Both the position numbers and the translations under genes were made by a program. From positions 129,937-147,171 of the forward strand of contig NW_013651677.1 of NCBI RefSeq assembly GCF_000499385.1: 17,235 nt of DNA. Reading direction: 5' to 3'. The stretch comes from Eimeria necatrix. Its lineage: Eukaryota > Apicomplexa > Conoidasida > Eucoccidiorida > Eimeriidae. This document shows positions 1-9,881 of this stretch, piece after piece (position 1 is the stretch's first letter; every line of letters starts with the position of its first letter). Under the pieces are notes generated by a model. That model was not told the DNA's origin. It worked only from the letters and a program-made list of their open reading frames with translations, and did no database searches.

Positions 1-182
1 TGCGTCTGATCTGCTGCCAGCTGCTGATGCCAGTGCCGTTTCTGCACCAGCAGCAGCAGCAGCTGCTGCTGCTGCTGGTGCTGCAGCAGCAGCAGCAAAA
101 CTCGGAATCGAGCCCTCGCTGCCAGGCACTTCGTCACAATACCCCGCAGCATCATAGCCGGAAGCAGCAGCAGCAGCAGCAG

Positions 183-219
<37 letters not shown>

Positions 220-320
220 TGGTGTGTGCCACGCCCTCTTCATCTCCTGCTGCACTGCCTCCTTAAGGGCCACTGCGAGGGCCCAGGAGGGCCTGAGGTC
301 AAAGCTCGAGAGGACATCAG
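1..320 (-). CDS. Exon 7 of the TARBP1/Trm3-like gene, cut by the window edge
   Basis: Open in one minus-strand frame from about 350 to position 1. It reads ADVLSSFDLRPSWALAVALK and EAVQQEMKRAWHT, then two long Ala tracts separated by SGYDAAGYCDEVPGSEGSIP, ending ETALASAAGSRSDA at the edge. The peptide is non-repetitive at its start and between the Ala tracts, which supports coding. If the family call is right, the SpoU methyltransferase domain should lie beyond the left edge. The 5' edge of this exon is uncertain (see intron 6). No catalytic motif is visible here. Confidence 0.5.
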
Positions 321-827
321 CTAGCTGCTGCTGCTGCTGCTGCTGCTGCTGTTTTTTTGTGTCTGTGTCTCCTTTTATTTCTTCTTGATTAAAAACTTCT
401 TCTCCTTTTGCTTCTTCAAACCCCAGGGCGCTCGCGCCTCGCAGCGACGCGCCTAAGCAGCAGCAAAACAGCAGCAGCAGCAACCCCGCAGCAGCAACAG
501 CGCATGCGGTAATTCACAGCAGCAAGGCAGCAGCAGCAGCAGCAGCAAGCCCGCAGCAGCAGCAGTGCATGCGGTAATTCACAGCAGCAAGACAGCAGAT
601 ATCTGGCCCCACGCTGCACTGAGGGTTTAGGGTTTAGGGTTTAGGGTTTGGGGTTTACTGTGCTGCTGCATAGTCTCGAACACAACCCCCGCCTCGGGAA
701 TTAGGGTGTATATACAGCCGTCCCTCTCTGGACTCCATCTTTCAAATGCCATTTCCAATTTAGAAATCATCATTTTGCAATCTTTCGATTCGCTTAGCAT
801 GCGGTACAGGGCCTTCACAAACCCTGA

Positions 828-863
<36 letters not shown>

Positions 864-1088
864 GCTGCTGCTGCTGCTGCTGCTGCTGCTGCCGCTGCTG
901 CCGCTGCTGCTGCTAGGGCCTACGTTTGGCGCTGCCGGCGGGGCCTTTGCTGCTGCTGCTGCGCGAGACAAAAACGCATGCACTAAGTATTGCGCTGTGC
1001 CTCTGCAGTAGGCGGCGTTGGAGGTAAGATAAGGGGCAATGGCCAGCAGCAGCAGCTGCTCTAGGGCGTCCGCCGTAGACTCTGCTGC

Positions 1089-1121
<33 letters not shown>

Positions 1122-1609
1122 CCACTTTCTCAAATGCAGCAGCACGTAGCCCCCCACAGTCAACGCACTTATCACTACTTGCCGCGACAAATCATACCGC
1201 CCCAAAATATCAACCAAAGCAAACACGCAACCATAGGGGCCCCCAGAGGGGCCCCCAGAGGGGCCCCCAGAGAGGCCCCCAGAGGGGCCCCCAGAGGGGC
1301 CCCCAGAGGGGCCCCCAGAGGGGCCCCCAGAGAGAAGCCCCTGTAGGGCTCCCTTGGCAAGTCGAACAGCTACGAATTCGACATAATGCCGGACATCTGG
1401 CATGAGGGGTTTGCTGAGCAGTTCGAAAATAAGTTTTTGAATCTTTTCCACGGATTGAGGTGTATATACACCTAAGTGACATGACAAACAAGACAGCGCC
1501 TGCCACGCCCGCAGCTGCCCCCGGTGGCGAGCAGAATTCGGCATGGGCAAACGGTCGCAGGGGGGCCCCCGGGGGGCCCCCTCAGACTGCTCCCCTTCAG
1601 CTTCGTTGC

Positions 1610-1640
<31 letters not shown>

Positions 1641-2393
1641 ATTTGCCTGTTTGTTTGCGTCCCTCTCGGCTGGCTCTGCCTCGTCTTGGGGTGTCTCTAC
1701 AGCTTCGATTGCCTTTTCTGCCAGAGCTTCAAATACAGCAGACAAACTTGTCCTTAAGAATTCTTTTTGATTTGCATCTATGCAGGGCAGACCCGCACTG
1801 GCCCATCCAGGAGGGGCCCCAGGGTCCGATCCAGGGGGCCCCCCTGGGGGCCCCCCGGGGGGGCCCCCAGGGGGCCCCTGACGCGTTGCCGGGCTGTCCT
1901 GTAGAGGGCCTCCTCCAAGGGCCCCCTCAGTGGAAGCCTGCGGCAGAGGAGCCCCCGCTGAGGAGGCCCCCCTTCCAGGGGCCCCCTCAGGGGCCCCTGG
2001 AAGAACGGGGGGCCCCCCTGAGGGGGCCCCTGGAGGCGAGGGGGGGCCCCCTAGGGCGGCCGCTGGGGGCACGGGGGGCCCCCCTAGAGGGGCCCCCGGA
2101 GAAAGGCTTTGGGAAAGCGCGTCTAAGAGCGTGAGGGTTATGAGACGGAGATAGGCGGGGGTTTGGGAAAGGCCCGAAAAGCGGGAGGGGAGGGCCCTGG
2201 GGAGAAGAGCGAGTGGGGGGGTTAAAGCCAGGGGGGGGGCAATGCAGCAAAAAGGAGAAAAAGAGTTTGCTGCTGCTGAATTGCAAAGAGACAAAGAACG
2301 AAAGTCCCGGCAGCAGGGACTCACTGACAAGAAAAACGAAACCGGGTCGCAGCTTGACATTCCCACAGGCAGGCCGCAGCGGCTGCAGCACGA

Positions 2394-2436
<43 letters not shown>

Positions 2437-2489
2437 GCTGCATGGGCTGCGTTGGCGTCCTCGCTGTCGCTGCTCCAGCTGTCGCTTCC

Positions 2490-2527
<38 letters not shown>

Positions 2528-4408
2528 AGCTGCATGTGTAAAGGGACTTAGGGCTGGGGAGCTCAAAGGGGTCTGTGGGGCAGCAGCTGTCTCCGTCCAG
2601 CAGCACGAACTCGCGGTGCAGCAGCAGCTTGGCCAGCAGCCGGGTGTACGTACAGGGCAGCCCAGAGCCCCCAGGCCTTTCTTTCGAATCCGCAGCTCCA
2701 GCAACAAACAAAGAAGACAAAAGAGGCACTGAGAAGACCCAAGACACATTTGTGAATAAATCCATTTGCATGCAAAATGCAAAATAAAACTCTTTTCTAT
2801 TCATGCATCTATTCATGCATTCTCATTGCGCATTTCAAGCAGATCATTAATGCCAGCAATCTGTGCATTTTGCAAAAGAGTGCTACTCCATTTTAAATTG
2901 TTATTATTATCATTACAATTATTAATCGTATTATTGTTCTAATTATTATTATTTTTATTATTGTTATTATTGACAGATATAATACCATAAAGGACAGTGT
3001 ATATGGATATTAATCAAATATACTTTCATATAAATACGAAGCAAGCAAACATTGCGCGAATTAGAGAATGTCCATTTGGGTTCTTTTAAGTGGCATTTCT
3101 GCGTTTTTCGCTTCCTCAAACGGATCCCTTTTTGTATTTATAATAAATATAAAGAGGCAAACGAATTTAATCCGAATTTGTTTTTATAATACACACAAAT
3201 ATGCGCAAAAGTATTTTCATGTTATAATGCATGCAGAGACCCGCATGCGCATGCACTTATGTGGGTATGGTGTCTGTACAGCGCATGCAGGCAAGGCTGC
3301 AGAGTGTTCAGCCACAACGAAATGCCATTGCTTTTGTTTATTCAATTAATTCATTTATTATTCATTATTGTTTATTTATGTTGTTTCTTTATTCATTTAT
3401 TCCTTATTTGTTGTTTATTTATTCCTCTATTTGCTTTTTCTTCGCTTACAAATCACAGCGCGAGACAGCCCCAGGCTGACGGTTCCCTCAGCAACCAAGT
3501 CCTCAACAAACTCAAAGATAAATCCACCACGCTGGGGGCCCCCCTTTTGTGTGGGGGCCCCCTCTGTACCCTCTGGGGGGCCCCCAGCTCCCCAGGGGCC
3601 CCCCAGACCCAGTAGGCGCCCCGCTGGACTAGGGGCCCCCTCCGCAGCCGGGGAAGGGCCCCCCAGTACCCGCTGCAGCTGCCACTCCGACCGCAGCAGC
3701 AGCGGGTGCAGCACGAGGCAGCAAATGCCTCCAACAAGGCTCGCTGGGATCGTCGTCTCCAGCCGCCCCCGAATGACTTGGCGGCAGTCGCTCACGAAAG
3801 CAGCAAGTGCTGCATGCGCTGCTGCAGCCACACACACAGCTGCAGCAGGAGGGGGGGCCCCCAGGCAGCCCCAAGGGGCCTCAGTCAAGCCCTGGAGGGG
3901 CCTCGTTAGGGTGGGAACAGCAAAGAACCAAAGCGCATGCAGCAGCCCCGGGGCCTCTCTCGTGCTGCACTGTCCAATCTGCTGCAGCAGCAGCAGCGAG
4001 ACCCCCACGGGCCCCGGGGGGGCATCGATTGCTGCTGCTCTTAAGCTGTCAATGCCTGGGGCTGCTGCAGCAGCAGAAGCTGCTGCAGAGCAAGAGATAC
4101 CCAGGCTCGGCAGCAGCAGCCCCCAGTGAGTCTGCTGCGCAGCTAAGACACGGCTTCTGTACTTTGCTGCTGCATCAGCAGCACAGGGGGGCAGCAGCTG
4201 CTGAAAGATAGCTGCGAGTCCCTCTCCGGGCGCTTGGCCAGCAGCAGGAGCAACAGCAGCAGCAGCTGCTGCTGCTAGAGGAGCAGCAGCAAACAAACCC
4301 GAAAGAGCTTCCCCCTTGCTGCTGTAAAACCAATCAACTGCATCCATCCAGACCTCTAGCGGCCGCAGCCCCTCGGGAAATAGAGAAGCAGACAGATCAC
4401 AAGCTTCA

Positions 4409-4440
<32 letters not shown>

Positions 4441-5437
4441 TGCTGCTTCGCCGGCTGCCGCGCCAGCAGCAACGGCTTCTGCTGCTGCGTGCGCTGCAGC
4501 ACAGCCACCACACAGCCACAACTGTGGGCCTTTGCAAAAGCATAAATTAACACATTTGCTCTTGTGGACTTAATCACAAATGCACAAAAAAACTTTTATC
4601 ATTTCAAACATTAATATAGACATGAGCACAGGCAGAGTAAAACAAATGCGTTTGTTCTTGTTTGTTCTTGTCTGTTGCATTATATTGACATTTGTACTTA
4701 TAAGAGCGCATGCATGCATGCATGCATGCATGCATGCATGCATGCATTTCGCGGTCTGTTTCCTTACTGCTGAGGCCAAGGGGAGCTCTGGTGTGGGGCA
4801 GAGGTGCATGCTTTAGGCTGGCCAGGGTCTTGCGGTTAATTGCTGCCGCAGCGACGCAGTTGCTGCAGCCCCAAAGCCCCAAAATGGGGGCCCCCCCAGC
4901 CCCCTGCATGCGCGCAGCCCAGCGCGCATGCGCGCATGCAGCGAAAGCCCCAACTACAGCAGTCGCAGCTGCCACCAGCAGCAAATGTGCTGCAGCCCGC
5001 CCCACAAATGCGCATTTGTTTTATTTATTAGTGTTTAATAGAAATAAAAATATAAATGCCTTCACAGGCTTGTGATGCGTCTTTTAATGTTTGTGTATTT
5101 GTGCACATAATTCCTCATGTTTTTGCATGCGCACATATATATTTCGCTGCAGATATGCATGTGAGGATATAGAGAAACAAAAGTGCATCTTCTGTGATGA
5201 AAAAAATAAAAGTAAAAGAAGCATTCAACACAGGCAGGTCTAATTGCAAGAAAGAAAGCGAAGTGCCATATCTCAAGAGGAAATAAATAGTGACAGTTTA
5301 AAGTCATTGAGGCTTGGCTTTTCAAATCAACAGCTGAGGTGTCCGTACACCCAAACACCCACCCCCTGTCGTCTGCTTGCTGGGCTCCAGACCCCACAGC
5401 CCCAAGACCGCCACAGCTGTCCACAGCAGCTGCTCCA

Positions 5438-5483
<46 letters not shown>

Positions 5484-5824
5484 GGCGGCAGTGGTAAAGA
5501 TTTCGTCAGAGCTTATATTTGGTATTTGTTTGAAAGCTTTCACAATTAGGTCACTGCTGCAAAAGTACAAAAAGTGACCCAACAGCAGCACTCGATGCTT
5601 CACCCACAAGCTGAAATCGCTGCATGCGCTGCTTTCCTCTGGCCTGCAGCAAATAAGTAAATACATGAATAAATGTTTACACATTAAAAGTAATAATAAT
5701 CATTATCATAATGATAATAATAATAATAATAGTTGTATGCTTGCATGCATCCATACAAAGAGAAATAAGCAAGTCTGAAGGCTGCAACAGCAGTAGCAAC
5801 GTCGTGGAAAACGCTACCATTAGA

Positions 5825-5855
<31 letters not shown>

Positions 5856-6969
5856 CCACCTGCAGCAGCAGCAGCAGCTGACCAGAATAGAACATCAGGA
5901 GGTGCGCCGGGCCGCTCCGCACGCTGCAACTCCGCAGCCAGGCAGCTAAGCTGTTGCTGCAGTGCAGCACAGATTTCCTCAAGCAGCTGCAGCAACAAAC
6001 GAGCACGCATAATCAAGCATGCATTTAAGGGCGCGAGAAAACACCGAACTAAAGGCAGCAAAGAGCTGCAGCAGCAAGCCTGACGAAGGCTCTGCCCATG
6101 CTGCTGCTGCTGCTGCATAAAACGCTCTGCACCTGCTGCTGCTGCTCCTGCTGTTCCTGTTGTTGTTGTTGCTGCTGCTGCAGCGGCAATGCAAATCCTT
6201 CGCAGCTCATTGCTGCCAGAAGCAGCATTCGCCTGTCGTCGCATGCTGCTGCTGCGGTGTAGCAGCAGGAGGCCACCGCCTGCGGGGGCCCACAAACAGC
6301 ACACCAGCAGCAGCTGCAGCACCAGCAGCGTTTGCTGCAGCAAGTGCAGCACAGTTGCAGCTGGACTTATCTAAATATATTTGTGCAAATATATTTGTCC
6401 AAGTATATTTGTGTAGATAAACAGCAAACTGCAGCAACAAGAGACACCAACTGCAGGCAAGAGCTACACAAGACGACACAAAGCGTATATGTTCAAGCAG
6501 CAGCAGCAGCAGCAACGGCAGCAGCAGCAGCAACGGCAGCAGCAGCAGCTACTGCTGCAAGAGAAACCAATAGCGATAGCAAATGCACTGCTGCTGGTAA
6601 GTTGCCAAAAAGCTTCGGTACTCAGCTGCTGTTGTCGCTGCTGCTCGTCGTGCTGCTGCTGCTGCTATCACTTACGTGGGGAAGTTTGCTGCAAGGCGCC
6701 ACAGCAGCAGCTGCTGCAATCAAACGCGACAGCAAAACGGCCGCATAAATGTCCTGTTGCTGCTGTTGCTGCCGTTGCTGCTTCTGCTGCCTAAAAAAAG
6801 GTTTCAGGGGGCCTTGCTGCGCCTCTTGTTTGCTGCTGCTTTGCTGCAGGCTGTTGAGCAGCATCTGCTGCACTGCAGCAGCAAAATCGTCAAGAGAAGG
6901 GAAAGCAGCAAGCAACAGCTGCACCAAAGCCGGCACCTGCTGTTTCTCTCCGCGCTTCCCATCGCTCCC

Positions 6970-7001
<32 letters not shown>

Positions 7002-7226
7002 AGAAGCTTGCTGCGTCTCTGAGCTGGCTCAGGAAGAAGCTGTGGGGCAAGGAGACACAAAGAGCTCCCAGGTGCAGCAAAGACACATATGCTGCTGCTG
7101 CATGCACTGCAGCAACGCGCAGCAAGCGTTCGTAAAGGCCCCAGCGGGCGCTTTGTGGCATAGACCCAATCACAGGCACAAGCTGCTTCACTGAGGCAGC
7201 GAAGGCAGCAGCAGCAGCAGCCGCGG

Positions 7227-7258
<32 letters not shown>

Positions 7259-7373
7259 CTTGGGAGCAGCAACGCCTCCAGAAACACCCGCAGGGGAGTG
7301 TAGGTGTAGCAGTGGTCTCCCACAGCTTGCAGGTATTCAGCAACACAGGATATGCTGAGACACCCAGAAACCC

Positions 7374-7411
<38 letters not shown>

Positions 7412-7556
7412 GCTAGCCTTTGCAGCAAAAACGCCTGTGCTGTTTGCTCAGCCTCTTTGCAATTATTGCCCCTCGTAAAGAAAGAAGGGACAGACATGTG
7501 GCGAACCAAACACACCAAGACAAAACTCCGCGACACGCACAGCAGCAGGCTGGGCT

Positions 7557-7598
<42 letters not shown>

Positions 7599-7775
7599 TG
7601 CTGCTCGGGGCCCCCTCGTTAGTGTTTCTGCAGCAAAGAGACATAAATGTCAAAATGAAGCTGCGGCTCAGCACTGCGTTGTCGTGGGCAAAGGCCCGCA
7701 GCAAAACTACCTCGACCCACAGAGGCTGCACAAGCAGGGGGGATAGCCAATTGTCGTTTGCTGCTGCAGCCGTTC

Positions 7776-7815
<40 letters not shown>

Positions 7816-8322
7816 TGCTGCAACGGCGCACAATCCCAGCAGCGTTTGTTGCTGCTGCTGAACCAAATGCTGCGAGAAGTCGTCGAGAGCTTCCAAAAGG
7901 TTCATAAATGACGTCCAGGCGCCACGCTGCTCTGCTGCAGTGACTCCCGGCAGTTGCTGCTGCTGCTGTTGCTGCTGCTGCAGCAGCTGCAGCAGCTGGC
8001 GCGAGTTGCTGCGCACACAGTTAACTGTGGGACACGTGACACCCCAGAAGAGCCACCGCCACCTGGTGTCGTTGCTGTCCCAAGGCTTCCTATTCTCCAC
8101 TTGCTGCTGCTGCTGCTGCTGCTGTTGCTGCTGCTGCGGCAGTTGCTGCTGCTGCTCTGCTTTAAGCAGCAGCAGCAGCTGCTGCTCCGCGTCTGCTGCT
8201 GTGTCTTGCGGGCAAAATGCTGCCAAGAATAAATCATAATGCCGCAGCGCTAGCTCGAAGGCCTCACCGCTGCGCGGGGGAGGGGGCCCTTTCTGAAGCA
8301 TATCAAATACCTTTAAGCTCAC

Positions 8323-8388
<66 letters not shown>

Positions 8389-8591
8389 TGTGAGCACTGT
8401 CAAAGGGTCAAGGAGACGGTGAATTGCAGCGAAGATAAAAGCAGCAGCAGCAGCAGCAGACACGTGCTGCAGCAGCGCAGGCAGCAGCAGCTTCCGGGTG
8501 TCCTCGGCCAACGGCTGCAGTGTATCGACAGTGAGCAGCTGCAGCAGCAGCGGCAGCAAACGGCAGGCCAGCCGATTGAGTATTTGTTTTG

Positions 8592-8630
<39 letters not shown>

Positions 8631-9836
8631 GTTGCTGCTGCTGGTCTGAAGCCTGGGAAGACACCGCACGCAACAGAGGCAGAAGCCGAGGTGTACATAC
8701 ACCTCGCGCACCCACTGATCAGTGGTGATGAATCCAACGATAAAAAACAAATTAAAGTGATTAAATAATTAATTAATTACAAAATTAGATAATTTATTTA
8801 TTTATTTTTGGTTACTTCGCGCTGCATGCGCTCCAGAGATCGACAGAAGACGCAGGTGATTTCAGCGAGCACCGAAAAGGAGAGGCCGTTGAGGTGTACA
8901 TACACCCCAGCTTGGTGCTGCTGCTGCTGCTGCTGTTCCTGCTGCTGCAGCTGAGCCGCAGCAGCAAATGAGTTCCCTTGTGGTGAAGCTGCAGCAGCAG
9001 GGGCAGCAGCAGGCCCCTGCTGCTTTTGCTGCAGCGCAGCAGCAGCAACCCGCGACAGCTGCAGCTCTAGTTCGGAAGCAAGAGAAGCCAGGGGGCCCTC
9101 ATCTTCTTCAGAATTGAAATATAACTTCTGAGAAGAAGCAGCAGCAGCTGCTGCGAGACAAACAATTAAATCAACTGCAGCAAATCGGAGCAGCGAGACT
9201 TCCTCGGGGTCGCCGTAGGCAGCAACAGCAGCAGCAGGAGCAGCAGCAACCTGCGCCTCTTCCTGCTGCTGCTGCTGCTGCTGAGCTGCAGCAACATTTT
9301 GCTCCCCCATTCCTCGCCTGCTGGACCTCCCCAAGTGCTTGACTCGAGACCCCTTCGCTTTGAGGCTCCTTTTGTGTCTCTCCGCTGCTGCTGCTGCTGC
9401 TGGCAGCAGCCGCAGCAGCTCCGCAGCAGCAGCAGCAGCAGCAGCACAAAATTCACTGCAGCAGACGCTCGCAGCAGCACCATCACTCAGCAGGTCCTTA
9501 AGCAAGAAGAAGCAGCCACATAATAAGCGAGGATGCAGCAGAGACAGAAGGGGCCCCTCGGAAGCATCTCTAGGGGCCCCCTCCTCAGGGGCCCCTTCTG
9601 GGGGGCCCCCTAGGGGCCCCCCTGGGGGCCCCCTTGGGGGCCCCCCTGGGGGCCCCCCTGGGGGCCCCCCTGGGGACTTATTTGAGGGCTCTGCAGGGGC
9701 GCTGCCAGAAGGCCCCCTATTTGCTGCTGCAGCAGAGTGCAGCAGCAGCAGCCAGCTGCAGTTTGCTGCTTCTATGCATCTGAGGGATTCTTGGGCGAGG
9801 GCCTGCAGCTCTGCGTAGACTCCGCTAGAGGCCCCA

Positions 9837-9881
<45 letters not shown>

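Larger units (their letters stand above)
4494..5362 (-). other. Intron region (869 nt) with a possible internal exon
   Basis: This region lies between exons 4 and 5, phase 1 on both sides. It contains an AT-rich part (about 5010-5330), the (GCAT)10 microsatellite and several GCATGC sites. It also holds a GTGTCCGTACAC palindrome variant just inside the donor. A candidate exon at 4768-4989 could split it into two introns. Confidence 0.5.

Noticed and set aside
416..619. Minus-strand open frame of 67 codons
   Set aside because: Mostly Cys and Leu from CAG tracts read in an unfavoured frame. It lies in the proposed intron 6.
627..658. End of the long minus-strand frame reading through the telomere-like repeat
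   Set aside because: The last residues (KPQTLNPKP) are just AAACCCT read in frame. A donor at 658 and a plausible downstream exon at 320-1 make this intron read-through.
1228..1340. Regular repeat array considered as CRISPR
   Set aside because: The units are contiguous 12-mers without spacers, coding an SGGP peptide, in a eukaryotic gene.
1460..2134. Plus-strand open frame of 224 codons opposite exon 6
   Set aside because: Its length comes from GGGGCCCC and CTG tracts, which lack stops on both strands. The peptide is repeat with no motif, while the minus frame contains non-repetitive helical segments.
2683..2693. TTCGAATCC, resembling a tRNA B-box
   Set aside because: No matching A-box or cloverleaf could be found around it, and it lies in exon 6.
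7352..7861. Plus-strand open frame rich in poly-Cys and poly-Leu
   Set aside because: It is the complement of Ala/Gln/Ser tracts in exon 2. Poly-Cys of this length is not seen in the convincing exons.
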